Positions 51,598 to 60,829 are shown, counted from the stretch's first letter. The stretch is 64,000 bases of DNA from Chryseobacterium sp. Leaf404 (GCF_001424145.1 NZ_LMQM01000012.1:124001-188000); one strand, 5' to 3'. Program-made: numbers and translations. The notes: generated by a model from the letters alone, not told the origin.

Positions 51598-53859
51598 TTA
51601 CCGCGCTCCAATTTCATCGACGAAAAGCCATGCTTTGGAGTCTGCGCCTGGATTTCCTGCGGGAATAATTCCTGCGTTTTCTATTTTGATTTTAATAAAT
51701 TTAGCATTATGATTACCGACTTTAAGACAGATTTTTCCTTTTGCTGAAAGGATTTCCTCTTTCCCAATTTCTTTAGTGATTTTAAAATTTTTGCCGTCAT
51801 CTGAAACCGAAACTGATGCCGATTTTGCCAGATGAATCCAGCTTCCTTTGTTGTCTAACGTATTGAAATAAACTTCTGAAAAACCTGTTTTTTCTCCTAA
51901 ATCAATTGTCGCAACCACATCTTTTCCCTGAAAACCAAGCCATGTTTTTCCCAATTGTTTTACATTTCCGGTAATTCCGTCGACCAAGGTAAAGGCACCA
52001 CCGAATGAATAATTTTCGCTGGGCTGATTTTCCAAGGTGATTTTTTTACCGGTCGTTTTCGAGGTGGAAAAATTTTGAGAAGAAACTGCAGATTTTAATT
52101 CTCCATTTTCAAAATAAGCCGATTTTATGATCATTGCTCCTGATATCGGAATCGGATTCTGATATATCGCAGAATTGGCCTTTGGCTCGCTGCCGTCAAC
52201 TGTAAATTTAATTCCGTTTGGATTTTGTGAAGTTGATAGTTCGTAGGAAACACCGTTTTTATTTGGAACTACTTTTCCGGCGATATTGTAGATACTTTTA
52301 GCATAATTAATGTTGATTTTATCTAAAATTTTAAAATGCTCCACCACTCTGTCTTCAAATTCCTTGTACTTTTCCGGCTTCGAAGTTCCCCAACCTACTT
52401 CGGAAAGCGCAAATAATCTTGGGAAAATCATATACTGAACCTGTTTAAAATCCAGGATATATTCCGTCCATAAATTTGCCTGAACTCCCAAAATATATTT
52501 AGACTGCTCCGCATTTAATTCAGCAGGAATCGGATTGTACGAATAGACTTTATCCAAAGGCGTGAAACCTCCGAACGCATTAGGTTCGGTCTGCGGATCG
52601 CCCTGATAATGATCAAAATAACAGTATGCTCCAGGCGTCATTACGGCGAAATTATTGGTTTTTGCGGCTTCGATTCCACCTTTAATACCTGTCCAGCTCA
52701 TTACTGCTGCGTTTGGAGCCAATCCACCTTCCAGAATCTCGTCCCAACCGATGATTTTGCGGCCTTTTGAGTTGACATATTTTTCAATTCTCTGAATAAA
52801 ATAACTTTGCAGACCGTGCTCGTCTTTCAGATTGTTTTTTTTGATTAAAACCTGACAGTGCGCACATTCCTTCCATCTCGTTTTCGGGCACTCATCGCCT
52901 CCGATGTGAATGTATTGAGAAGGGAAAAGCTGAATGACCTCATCCAAAACATTTTCCAGAAAAGTAAAAGTTTCGTCTTTCGGGCAGAAAACATCATCGA
53001 AAACACCCCATTTTGTCGCTGCTTCGAAAGGTCCTTTAGTACACGCCAGTTCAGGATACGCAGAAAGAGCAGCCAGGGCGTGACCAGGCATTTCGATCTC
53101 TGGAACAACGGTGATATGTCTTCCCTGAGCATATTTTACAACATCTTTTATTTGTTCCTGAGTATAAAAATACGGACCGTAAGGTTTCCCGTCATAAGTA
53201 TCATCAACGTACGCTCCAATCATGGATTCTTTACGCTTTGAACCGATTTGAGTAAGCTTTGGATATTTTTTAATCTCGATTCTCCAGCCCTGGTCATCCG
53301 TTAAGTGCCAATGGAAAGTATTCAATTTGTACATTGCCAGATAATCGATGTATTGTTTTACTTCTTCAACTGTGAAAAAATGACGGCAAACGTCTAAGTG
53401 CATTCCGCGCCATGCGAATTTGGGTTTGTCACTAATCTTCATCGCAGGAATCTTTCCGACTTCTCTAAACTGTTCAAATAATTGGACTAAAGTTTGAATA
53501 GCAAGAAAATAACCATTTTTTCCAGCATACATTACAAATATCTTATCAGTAGTTATAGAAATCAAATAACTATCATTTTTACCTTCTTCATTTCTTCTTC
53601 TACCAGGATAAGGATAATCTCCTGTAGTAAAATTTGCAATTTCTTTATCTGTTTTTTCATATATAAACATCGAACCCAACCTTTTTTTTAAATATTCAGT
53701 ATCCTCTTTAGGAACATCATAAAATTTTAAAGTTTTAGGAATTAAAAATTCACCGTTTGTAAATTGAATATGATTTGGATAAGGAATTAAATTCAGTTTT
53801 GTCTGAGCCGAAAAACACGTCGAAATCAGTAAAGAAAAGACCAAAAGAATACGCAGCAT
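51598..53859 (-). CDS. Beta-N-acetylhexosaminidase (GH20)
   Basis: This 753-aa secreted enzyme has a signal peptide ending TCFSAQ. The GH20b domain (about 20-140) is followed by the catalytic barrel (about 145-510) with WRGMHLDVCRHFFT, FHWHLTDDQGWRIEI and the catalytic pair Asp322-Glu323 in HIGGDECPKTRW. A chitobiase C-terminal-like domain (about 540-610, FTVDGSEP) and a discoidin-like domain (about 625-753) complete it. It removes terminal GlcNAc, or cuts chitobiose, from glycans. No T9SS domain is seen, so it is probably periplasmic. Confidence 0.95.
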   Translation of the reverse strand: MLRILLVFSLLISTCFSAQTKLNLIPYPNHIQFTNGEFLIPKTLKFYDVPKEDTEYLKKRLGSMFIYEKTDKEIANFTTGDYPYPGRRRNEEGKNDSYLISITTDKIFVMYAGKNGYFLAIQTLVQLFEQFREVGKIPAMKISDKPKFAWRGMHLDVCRHFFTVEEVKQYIDYLAMYKLNTFHWHLTDDQGWRIEIKKYPKLTQIGSKRKESMIGAYVDDTYDGKPYGPYFYTQEQIKDVVKYAQGRHITVVPEIEMPGHALAALSAYPELACTKGPFEAATKWGVFDDVFCPKDETFTFLENVLDEVIQLFPSQYIHIGGDECPKTRWKECAHCQVLIKKNNLKDEHGLQSYFIQRIEKYVNSKGRKIIGWDEILEGGLAPNAAVMSWTGIKGGIEAAKTNNFAVMTPGAYCYFDHYQGDPQTEPNAFGGFTPLDKVYSYNPIPAELNAEQSKYILGVQANLWTEYILDFKQVQYMIFPRLFALSEVGWGTSKPEKYKEFEDRVVEHFKILDKININYAKSIYNIAGKVVPNKNGVSYELSTSQNPNGIKFTVDGSEPKANSAIYQNPIPISGAMIIKSAYFENGELKSAVSSQNFSTSKTTGKKITLENQPSENYSFGGAFTLVDGITGNVKQLGKTWLGFQGKDVVATIDLGEKTGFSEVYFNTLDNKGSWIHLAKSASVSVSDDGKNFKITKEIGKEEILSAKGKICLKVGNHNAKFIKIKIENAGIIPAGNPGADSKAWLFVDEIGAR

Positions 53860-53961
53860 CTTGTAGAGTTTAGATTTTAGCGAATATAATTCTTTTCTGA
53901 AAAATTCAGTCTATCATTTAACTATTTCAGCTTCAAAACATCTAAGTTTGTATAAAATTAA

Positions 53962-54792
53962 ATGATGAAAAAAACTTTTATCCTCGCGGCAGCATTATTA
54001 TTTTCAGTTTCTGCACAGGCACAGATTTTAGATATTATCAAATCTACGGTGAAAAATCAAACGGGTGTAGATTTAGACAATCCTAAAACGGTTCCGTCAA
54101 CCACCACTACAAAGCCTCAAACCGGCACAGCAAGTTCGCAAACTCCCACCAAAAGCACGTCATCAGTAAATCTTGGAAGTCTTACTTCAACTCAAATCTC
54201 ATCAGGTTTGAAAGAAGCTTTGAATTTAGGCGTTACGGAAGGTGTGAAAAAACTCGCTGTTCAAGACGGTTTCCTGAAAAATGAAGCGGTAAAAATTTTA
54301 ATGCCTGAAAAACTAAGGGTAATTGACACAAAACTTCGTGCTTTCGGATTGGGAAGTCTCGCGGATCAGGGCGTGAAATTACTCAACAGAGCTGCCGAAG
54401 ACGCAGTGACAGAATCTGCTCCGATTTTTACAAAAGCCATTACTTCGATGACGATTACCGATGCGAAAAATATTTTGCTGGGTGGCGATAATTCAGCTAC
54501 GAATTATTTACAAAGCAAAACTCAGGCGCAACTGTTTACTGCATTTCAGCCAAAAGTAAAGGCTTCATTAGGAAAAGTAGGTGCCGATAAAGTATGGAAT
54601 AATCTGATTTCAAAATACAACACACTGACCGGACAAGCCGTTTCAACAGATTTAAACGAATATGTAACCAACGAAACCATCAATGGTGTTTTCAAAATGG
54701 TGGCAGAGAAAGAAAGCGGAATCAGAAATAATTCTGTGATGAGAACGACGAGTATTCTGCAGAAAGTTTTTGGGGCGCAGGATGGTAGATAG
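53962..54792 (+). CDS. DUF4197 protein
   Basis: This 276-aa (or 275-aa, from 53965) protein has a signal peptide ending SAQAQ. A Thr/Ser/Pro-rich linker (about 40-75) is followed by the helical DUF4197 domain (about 76-276), with STQISSGLKEALNLGVTEGVKKL, ILMPEKLRV and MTITDAKNILLGGDNSATNYL. A -7 element TAAGTTTG at 53943-53950 lies only 11 bp before the ATG, so the leader is very short. It diverges from the hexosaminidase gene. Function unknown. Confidence 0.88.
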   Translation: MMKKTFILAAALLFSVSAQAQILDIIKSTVKNQTGVDLDNPKTVPSTTTTKPQTGTASSQTPTKSTSSVNLGSLTSTQISSGLKEALNLGVTEGVKKLAVQDGFLKNEAVKILMPEKLRVIDTKLRAFGLGSLADQGVKLLNRAAEDAVTESAPIFTKAITSMTITDAKNILLGGDNSATNYLQSKTQAQLFTAFQPKVKASLGKVGADKVWNNLISKYNTLTGQAVSTDLNEYVTNETINGVFKMVAEKESGIRNNSVMRTTSILQKVFGAQDGR

Positions 54793-54839
54793 TTCTTTTG
54801 TCTTGAAATTAAAGATTCGACGTAGTCAAACAAAAGAAC
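54792..54839. terminator. Possible hairpin after DUF4197
   Basis: GTTCTTTTGT (54792-54801) and ACAAAAGAAC (54830-54839) are perfect 10-bp arms directly at the stop codon of DUF4197. The loop of 28 nt is the outer arm of the element at 54805-55009. No T run follows, so its role as a terminator is doubtful. Confidence 0.3.
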
Positions 54840-55009
54840 CAAAAGTTCAAGACTTGGAACTCTTCGCTAAAAATTAAAATTTAATCCTAAAATCCCCAAA
54901 CTCGTGCGGATTTAAAGTTCATCTGTTAAGGTAATGTGACCGCACTCAAACATTGGGAATTTTTTAACGGATTAATTTTTAATTTTGACTGCGTCGAATC
55001 TTCGATTTC
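54805..55009. repeat. MITE-like imperfect inverted-repeat element (about 205 bp)
   Basis: Three nested inverted arms are found. The outer arms are GAAATTAAAGATTCGACG... (54805-54830) against 54984-55009, 23 of 26 matching. The middle arms are 54870-54887 against 54969-54986, 17 of 18. The inner arms CCCCAAACTCGTGCGG (54894-54909) face CCGCACTCAAACATTGGG (54940-54957), imperfectly. No coding capacity is seen. The element would fold into one long hairpin. Confidence 0.55.
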
Positions 55010-55053
55010 TTAACGCTCCGATTTCCTATGTCATTTTATAGGAAATTTCATAT

Positions 55054-55095
55054 TATATAAAAAACCTTGCCCGACTGGACAAGGTTTTTTATATA
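55054..55095. terminator. Bidirectional terminator between DUF4197 and scoB
   Basis: Perfect 16-bp arms (TATATAAAAAACCTTG with its complement, 55054-55069 and 55080-55095) surround a 10-nt loop, with A/T runs on both sides. It stands between two convergent genes. A second hairpin, ATTTCCTAT/ATAGGAAAT (55021-55046), is next to it. Confidence 0.85.
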
Positions 55096-55128
55096 ATTAA
55101 TCATTTTAAGCCACTTGCCAAAAGCCAC

Positions 55129-55782
55129 TTAAAATTGCATTTCAGGAATTTCGCCATCAATAATCAAATCTGCTTCTGTCGATTTTATAATATGCTCCAC
55201 CGAAACTCCGGGAGCTCTTTCTATCAGTTTGAATCCGGCAGGCGTAACGTCTAAAACGGCCAGTTCGGTAACCACTTTTTTCACACAGTTGATTCCCGTC
55301 AAAGGAAGTGAACATTTTTTCAGAATTTTGCTTTCTCCGGCTTTGTTCACGTGCATCATCGCAACGATTATGTTTTCGGCTGAAGCCACCAAATCCATCG
55401 CACCGCCCATTCCTTTTACCATTTTCCCTGGAATTTTCCAGTTGGCGATGTCACCGTTTTCTGAAACTTCCATAGCACCGAGAATTGTTAAATCTACTTT
55501 TTGGCTTCTGATCATCCCAAAACTGAATGCAGAATCGAAAAATGAACCGCCTTCCAAAATTGTAATGGTCTGCTTTCCGGCGTTGATGATGTCTGCATCT
55601 TCCTCACCTTCAAAAGGAAAAGATCCCATTCCCAAAACTCCGTTTTCACTCTGGAATTCTACCGAAAGATTATCGGAAACGTAATTCGCCACCAATGTTG
55701 GGATTCCGATTCCTAAGTTTACATAATAACCGTCTTTTACTTCCTTTGAAATTCTTTGTGCAATTTGTTCTTTCGTTAGCAT
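55129..55782 (-). CDS. scoB: 3-oxoacid CoA-transferase, subunit B
   Basis: This 217-aa subunit has the catalytic glutamate motif SENGVLGMG (about 40-48), GGSFFDSAFSFGMIRSQKVDL, and MVKGMGGAMDLVA further on. It transfers CoA between succinyl-CoA and 3-oxoacids such as acetoacetate with subunit A, encoded at 57912-58613. The two are in the same orientation but separated by 2.1 kb carrying an ABC exporter on the other strand, so they cannot be one simple operon. Confidence 0.94.
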   Translation of the reverse strand: MLTKEQIAQRISKEVKDGYYVNLGIGIPTLVANYVSDNLSVEFQSENGVLGMGSFPFEGEEDADIINAGKQTITILEGGSFFDSAFSFGMIRSQKVDLTILGAMEVSENGDIANWKIPGKMVKGMGGAMDLVASAENIIVAMMHVNKAGESKILKKCSLPLTGINCVKKVVTELAVLDVTPAGFKLIERAPGVSVEHIIKSTEADLIIDGEIPEMQF

Positions 55783-55903
55783 AGCATAATCTTATCCTGC
55801 CAAATTAGCTATTTTTTCAGAATTACGAAATTTTTTCTTTCTTATCCTATGATAAATTTTGATGCTTAAATTGTCGTAAATTTGTTGGCTTTTAATTTTA
55901 CTA

Positions 55904-57703
55904 ATGAAAATTCTATTAAATTATTTAAAACCCTATAAATGGCTGATTATCATTTCGCTTCTGTTAGCATCTATAAATCAAGTCTTTTCCCTTTTTGCTC
56001 CGGCGATTACGGGAAATATTCTGGATAAACTGGTCAACCAACCGAATCACTTTGATAAGGATAAATTAATCCCAAGAAACCTCAATGAATATCTTTACGG
56101 AACCGATATTTACCACGGTGTTTTCTACTTTCTAGGACTTTTAATCGGAACTGCCATGATCAGCCGTATCGCAAAGGCATTTCAGGACTACGTTGTTAGT
56201 GTGATTATTCAGAAATTTGGGGCTAAGATTTTCACTGATGGCTTGCAGCATTCCATGAGACTGCCTTTTCAGGAATTTGAAGACCAAAGAAGCGGTGAAA
56301 CACTTTCTATTTTAACCAAAGTGCGTGAAGATTCTGTGAAGTTCATCAACAATTTCATTAATATCTTTTTCGGAATTCTGGTGAGTATTATTTTCGTTTC
56401 GATATATGCCATCCGTTTGCATTGGTCGATTATGCCAGTGTATGTTTTGGGTATTATTTTTATTGCAGTAATTACCAATCTTTTAAGCAAAAGAATTAAA
56501 AACATCCAGAAAAATATCGTTTCAGAAACAACAACTTTGGCAGGAAGCACCACTGAAAGCCTCAGAAACATTGAAATTGTAAAAAGTTTAGGCTTGACCA
56601 ATCAGGAAGTTGAACGATTGAACAACAACACCTACAAAATTCTGAATCTTGAATTAAGAAAAGTAAAAAGTATCCGCTCGCTGAGCTTTGTACAGGGAAC
56701 TTTGGTGAATTTTTTACAGCAGGTCATCACGTTCACTTTACTTTTACTGATTTTTAAAAATATTGTAACTCCCGGGCAGTATTTATCGCTTGTATTTTAC
56801 GGATTCTTCATTTTCGGACCGATGCAGGAAATCGGGAACATTATTATTTCCTATCGTGAAGCCGAAGCGTCACTTCAGAATTTTGACCGTGTGATGAAAA
56901 AAGAAGTTGAACCAAAACCTTTGCATCCAAAAAAAATCGGTGCGATTGAAGATTTAAAATTCGATAAAGTTTCTTTCCAGCACCAATCTGCTCATTATAA
57001 AGCTTTAAATTCCATTTCATTTGATGTGAAAAATGGAGAAACGATTGCTTTCGTCGGACCAAGTGGTTCAGGGAAAAGTACTTTGGTGAAATTGCTTGTT
57101 GGACTGTACAGGCCGAAAGAAGGAACTATTTTTTACAATAATATCGACGGAAAAGAATTTGATTTTGATGAACTGAGAAATCAGATTGGCTTTGTGACGC
57201 AGGATACGCAGCTTTTTTCGGGAACTATCAGAGAAAATCTGTTGTTTGTGAATCCTTCTGCAACTGAGGAAGATTTACAGTTGGCTTTAAAGAAATCAAG
57301 CTGTGCAGGTCTTTTGGAACGTGCTGAAAAAGGAATTGAAACGGTAATCGGTGAAGGTGGATTAAAATTAAGTGGTGGCGAAAAACAGAGAATTGCCATT
57401 GCCAGAGCTTTGCTGAGAAAACCACATCTGTTGATTTTTGATGAAGCTACTTCTGCTTTAGACAGCATCACAGAAGAGGAAATTACCACTACGATCAAAG
57501 AAATTTCAAAGGATAAAGAACAAATTACGGTTTTAATTGCCCACAGATTGAGTACAATTATGCACGCGGACAGAATTTTTGTTCTGGAGCGCGGACAGGT
57601 TATTGAAACAGGTTCTCACCTGAAACTGATTGAAGAAAAAGGCTTATACTACGCCATGTGGAGACAGCAGATTGGTGAACGAAAGACTGCGACCCAGATT
57701 TAA
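55904..57703 (+). CDS. ABC exporter, fused permease and ATPase (MsbA-like)
   Basis: This 599-aa half-transporter has a six-helix type 1 exporter domain (about 1-320) with helix starts such as WLIIISLLLASINQVFSL and FFLNFVN-type segments. The ATPase part has Walker A GPSGSGKSTLVK (about 384-395), Q-loop FVTQDTQLFSG, signature LSGGEKQ, Walker B LLIFDEATSALD and switch His in AHRLS. It could export a lipid or drug as a homodimer; the substrate cannot be told. A -7 element TAAATTTG at 55877-55884 sits 19 bp before the ATG. Confidence 0.93.
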   Translation: MKILLNYLKPYKWLIIISLLLASINQVFSLFAPAITGNILDKLVNQPNHFDKDKLIPRNLNEYLYGTDIYHGVFYFLGLLIGTAMISRIAKAFQDYVVSVIIQKFGAKIFTDGLQHSMRLPFQEFEDQRSGETLSILTKVREDSVKFINNFINIFFGILVSIIFVSIYAIRLHWSIMPVYVLGIIFIAVITNLLSKRIKNIQKNIVSETTTLAGSTTESLRNIEIVKSLGLTNQEVERLNNNTYKILNLELRKVKSIRSLSFVQGTLVNFLQQVITFTLLLLIFKNIVTPGQYLSLVFYGFFIFGPMQEIGNIIISYREAEASLQNFDRVMKKEVEPKPLHPKKIGAIEDLKFDKVSFQHQSAHYKALNSISFDVKNGETIAFVGPSGSGKSTLVKLLVGLYRPKEGTIFYNNIDGKEFDFDELRNQIGFVTQDTQLFSGTIRENLLFVNPSATEEDLQLALKKSSCAGLLERAEKGIETVIGEGGLKLSGGEKQRIAIARALLRKPHLLIFDEATSALDSITEEEITTTIKEISKDKEQITVLIAHRLSTIMHADRIFVLERGQVIETGSHLKLIEEKGLYYAMWRQQIGERKTATQI

Positions 57704-57860
57704 ACAGGGAAGTTTATAATACAGGAGTCACATTAGTTTTATTTTGAAACTTTGAAAATATTTTATAACACATTAGTTTGAAAATCAGATATTTTCTGAG
57801 AGATATTTTATGCATGAAATATTACATTCAAATAAATATAAACAAGTGATACAAAAAATT

Positions 57861-57890
57861 ACCCCGAAATCTGATTTTCGGGGTTTTTTT
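57861..57890. terminator. Bidirectional terminator between the ABC exporter and scoA
   Basis: Arms ACCCCGAAA and TTTCGGGGT (57861-57869, 57876-57884) are flanked by A runs on the left and T runs on the right. It stands between convergent genes. Confidence 0.85.
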
Positions 57891-57911
57891 TAAAAAAAAC
57901 TAATTCGAAAA

Positions 57912-58613
57912 CTAATCTTTTTTTCTTACCGTTCTCTGTTCAATTCTTTTTTCAAACTTTTCGCCCTGGAAAATTCTCTGGATCATAATTCCCGGAATGT
58001 GAATTTGATTGGGATCCAGTTCGCCTGGTTCTACCAGTTCTTCTACTTCAGCGATGGTAATTTTACCGGCGCCGGCCATAGGATGATTGAAATTTCGGGC
58101 TGAACCTTTGAAAATGAGGTTTCCTGCATGGTCGCCTTTCCAGGCTTTTACGATGGAGTAATCGGCGTCGTATGCGTGCTCTAAAATGTGAGGTTTTCCG
58201 TTGAAATCTTTTACTTCTTTGCCTTCGGCCACTTCAGTTCCGAAACCTGCGGGTGTGTAAAATGCGGGAATTCCTGCCTGTGCGGCTCTGCATTTTTCTG
58301 CCAAAGTTCCCTGGGGAGTCAGTTCAACTTCCAGTTCGCCTGAAAGCATCTGTCTTTCGAATTCTGCATTTTCGCCTACGTAAGATGAAATCATTTTTTT
58401 GATTTGTCTTTTGTGAAGCAGCAATCCTAATCCGAAATCGTCTACTCCAGCGTTGTTTGAAATGCATGTTAAATCTTTTACATCGCTTTCTACCAATGCG
58501 TTGATGGAATTTTCAGGGATTCCACACAATCCGAAACCGCCGAGCATTAAAGTCATCCCGTCCTGAATTCCTGCAATGGCTTCCTGTGCATTTTTCACTC
58601 TTTTATCGATCAT
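57912..58613 (-). CDS. scoA: 3-oxoacid CoA-transferase, subunit A
   Basis: This 233-aa subunit has the family signature [19 protein letters not shown] (about 19-37), [17 protein letters not shown], then [29 protein letters not shown] (about 116-144), and the final [19 protein letters not shown]. It pairs with subunit B at 55129-55782 as a heterodimer or heterotetramer for ketone body or acetoacetate use. Its gene lies 208 bp from the convergent ABC exporter. Confidence 0.95.
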   Translation of the reverse strand: MIDKRVKNAQEAIAGIQDGMTLMLGGFGLCGIPENSINALVESDVKDLTCISNNAGVDDFGLGLLLHKRQIKKMISSYVGENAEFERQMLSGELEVELTPQGTLAEKCRAAQAGIPAFYTPAGFGTEVAEGKEVKDFNGKPHILEHAYDADYSIVKAWKGDHAGNLIFKGSARNFNHPMAGAGKITIAEVEELVEPGELDPNQIHIPGIMIQRIFQGEKFEKRIEQRTVRKKD

Positions 58614-59040
58614 TTTTGAATTAAATTTTGGAGGTCTTAAATTAGTGTTTTTATTTGAAATTGAAAATCTTTTTATTTCACACAGATTACACGGATTTTC
58701 ACAGATTTTTATTTGAATGAGTATAAGGATTTTTCAAACAGTTTGTTATGCTGAAAGCATCTCAGCACAGCTTCAGTTAAAAAATCCATCGAGTTGTTTT
58801 GATAAGAAATATTGAAAAGATAAACGACTTTTCTTTTGCGTGAGGGATGGAAGCGGCATCCTTTTTTTGGTTGGAAGGAAAAAGAACTGGCAACCAAAAA
58901 AAGATATAGCGGACAGCCCGACCCGAGCGAGGGAATGCAGCGAAGCGGAATGAGCGAGTGAGGGGCACGCCCGGATTATGAGTAATGATTGATGATTGAT
59001 GATTGATGGGTGTTTGTGGGTATGTAATTTTGTAAATATT
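58614..59040. repeat. Repeat-bearing intergenic region before rplS
   Basis: No gene is seen. It has a run of CACAGATTACACGGATTTTCACAGATTT type (about 58679-58712), then a hairpin set at 58838-58975. The latter has GGATG/CATCC (58845-58861), perfect 12-bp arms CTTTTTTTGGTT/AACCAAAAAAAG (58861-58872, 58892-58903), then CAGCCCGACCCGAGCG and a GC-rich GGGCACGCCCGG. A GATTGAT-type tandem repeat follows at about 58983-59010. The CAGCCCGACC piece is shared with 46291-46300. Confidence 0.55.
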
Positions 59041-59054
59041 TTTTTTATAAAGTA

Positions 59055-59085
59055 TTGGTGGACAGAAAAATTTGTTTTATTTTTG
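59055..59085 (+). promoter_or_regulatory. rplS promoter
   Basis: TTG at 59055-59057 and TATTTTTG at 59078-59085, spaced 20 bp, match the Bacteroidota consensus well. The transcript would start near 59091, about 64 nt before the ATG. Confidence 0.7.
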
Positions 59086-59154
59086 CAGTCTGTTATTCAA
59101 CCTCTAGCGATGGACGTGTAAGTTGCTTAGCTTAAACAATTTTTATTATTAATA

Positions 59155-59511
59155 ATGGATTTATTAAAGTACGTACAAGACCAGTACATCACAAAAAAAG
59201 ATTTCCCTGATTTTAAGGCAGGAGACACAATTACAGTGTATTACGAAATTAAAGAAGGTCAAAAAACAAGAACTCAGTTCTTTAAAGGAACGGTAATTCA
59301 GTTGAGAGGTACTGGAGCTACAAAAACTTTTACTATCAGAAAAATGTCTGGTGACGTAGGTGTAGAGAGAGTTTTTCCTATCAACATGCCGGCTCTTCAA
59401 AAGATTGAGCTTGACAGAAGAGGTAAAGTTAGAAGATCTAGAATCTACTACTTCAGAGATCTTAGAGGTAAGAAAGCGAGAATTAAAGACGCTGCTTACA
59501 AAAAGAAGTAA
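59155..59511 (+). CDS. rplS: Ribosomal protein bL19
   Basis: This 118-aa protein of the large subunit is of usual length. The core is KAGDTITVYYEIKEGQKTR, the typical FKGTVIQLRGTG, then GVERVFPINMPALQKIELDRRGKVRRSRIYYFRDLRGKKARIK. It lies alone here, not with rpsP or trmD as in many bacteria, and has its own promoter and terminator. Confidence 0.98.
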   Translation: MDLLKYVQDQYITKKDFPDFKAGDTITVYYEIKEGQKTRTQFFKGTVIQLRGTGATKTFTIRKMSGDVGVERVFPINMPALQKIELDRRGKVRRSRIYYFRDLRGKKARIKDAAYKKK

Positions 59512-59531
59512 TTCAGACAACAACATATACG

Positions 59532-59566
59532 AAAAGAGGCTGCTATTTTTAGCGGTCTCTTTTTAT
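59532..59566 (+). terminator. rplS terminator
   Basis: Arms AAAAGAG and CTCTTTT with inner GCT/AGC pairs (59532-59538, 59557-59563) are followed by T residues. It lies 20 bp past the stop. Confidence 0.8.
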
Positions 59567-59752
59567 TTTGCGATACTTTTCTTTTGATGGAATTTTTAAT
59601 GGAGCATAATTATTGCGCATAAAACACCCCGTCAAAAATTTCTTTCAAATTTTCGCCACCCCTCCAGTGGAGAGAAATGTATACTTATCTTGAATAAAAT
59701 TATTTAAAGTCGCAAACTTACATTCTCCCACTTTCATCTTCCATCTTCCCTC

Positions 59753-60745
59753 CTATTTAATAAAGCTGTAAAGTGCGTTCCAGAATTTATCGTAGACTTC
59801 TATATGTGGCAAATGGCCTACATTTTCAAGTTCCACCAGTTTTGAGCCTGCAATTTGCTGCTGCGTTTTCTTTCCCAGTTCCTGATACTGTCCCATTGTT
59901 TGCTGAACTTCTTTTGGTGCGCGGTCTTTTCCGATGGCTGTACGGTCCCGCGTTCCGATGATGAGTAAGGTTGGCATTTTGATATTTTTAAATTCGTAAA
60001 CAACGGGTTGATTGAAGATGATATCGCTCGTTAACGCAGCATTCCATGCGACTTGGGGATAGTCTTTGTGTAAAGTCCAACCTGCAATGAGATCAAGCCA
60101 TGGCTGGTATTCTGATTTCCATTTGTTGTCGTAGTAGAATTTGAGTTGGTAATTTTTGTAGGATTCTGCTGTGTTCTTTAGTTCGGACTGATAGGCTTCG
60201 TCTACGGTCTGATATTTGGCCAAGGTTTTATAATCTTCCAGACCGATGGGGTTTTCAAGGATTAATTTTTCTACCGTTTCAGGATACATTAGCGTAAATC
60301 TTGTGGCAACCATTCCGCCCATTGAATGGCCGAGAACAATGATTTTTTCAATTTTTAAATCGTCTAAAATCGCTTTGGTATTGCTTGCCAGCTGTGCAAA
60401 TGAAAACTGATAGCTTTGAGGTTTTGAAGATTTTCCAAATCCAATCTGATCGGGAATAATCACTCTGAAACCTTGAGCTGATAAATATTTAGCTGTTTTT
60501 TCCCAATACGCTCCATTGAAATTTTTGCCGTGGAGAAGCATGACTGTCTTTCCGTTGGATTTTTGCGGCCTGACATCCATATATGCCATTTTCAGATTTT
60601 GTTTTTGGGAATTTAAATCTTTGAAATGAACTTCAAAAGGATATTGGTAGTTTGAAAGCGTTGCGTCTAAAGGTTTAATCTGTGCCTGCGCGAAAGTGAT
60701 TGCTACAACTGAAATTCCGGTAATAATATTTTTAAATTTGGTCAT
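59753..60745 (-). CDS. Secreted alpha/beta hydrolase
   Basis: This 330-aa protein has an N-terminal signal (ending FAQAQ). The alpha/beta hydrolase fold has the oxyanion strand VMLLHGKNFNGAYW, nucleophile Ser141 in LGHSMGGM, Asp in IIGTRDRTAIG (about 272) and His in ENVGHLPHIEV (about 312). The substrate cannot be predicted; esterase, lipase or haloperoxidase-like activities are possible. The 241-bp gap to rplS holds only a terminator and a short CCTCCAGTGGAG palindrome near 59666. Confidence 0.88.
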   Translation of the reverse strand: MTKFKNIITGISVVAITFAQAQIKPLDATLSNYQYPFEVHFKDLNSQKQNLKMAYMDVRPQKSNGKTVMLLHGKNFNGAYWEKTAKYLSAQGFRVIIPDQIGFGKSSKPQSYQFSFAQLASNTKAILDDLKIEKIIVLGHSMGGMVATRFTLMYPETVEKLILENPIGLEDYKTLAKYQTVDEAYQSELKNTAESYKNYQLKFYYDNKWKSEYQPWLDLIAGWTLHKDYPQVAWNAALTSDIIFNQPVVYEFKNIKMPTLLIIGTRDRTAIGKDRAPKEVQQTMGQYQELGKKTQQQIAGSKLVELENVGHLPHIEVYDKFWNALYSFIK

Positions 60746-60771
60746 GAAAAATTGAATTTAGATATAAATTT

Positions 60772-60800
60772 AAAAAAACCGCTTCAAAAGAAACGGTTTT
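60772..60800 (-). terminator. Terminator after the EamA transporter
   Basis: Arms AAAACCG and CGGTTTT (60775-60781, 60794-60800), with a T run on the minus strand, lie 30 bp past the stop at 60830. Confidence 0.75.
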
Positions 60801-60829
60801 GGATGGTATTTATAATTTAATTATAAGTC

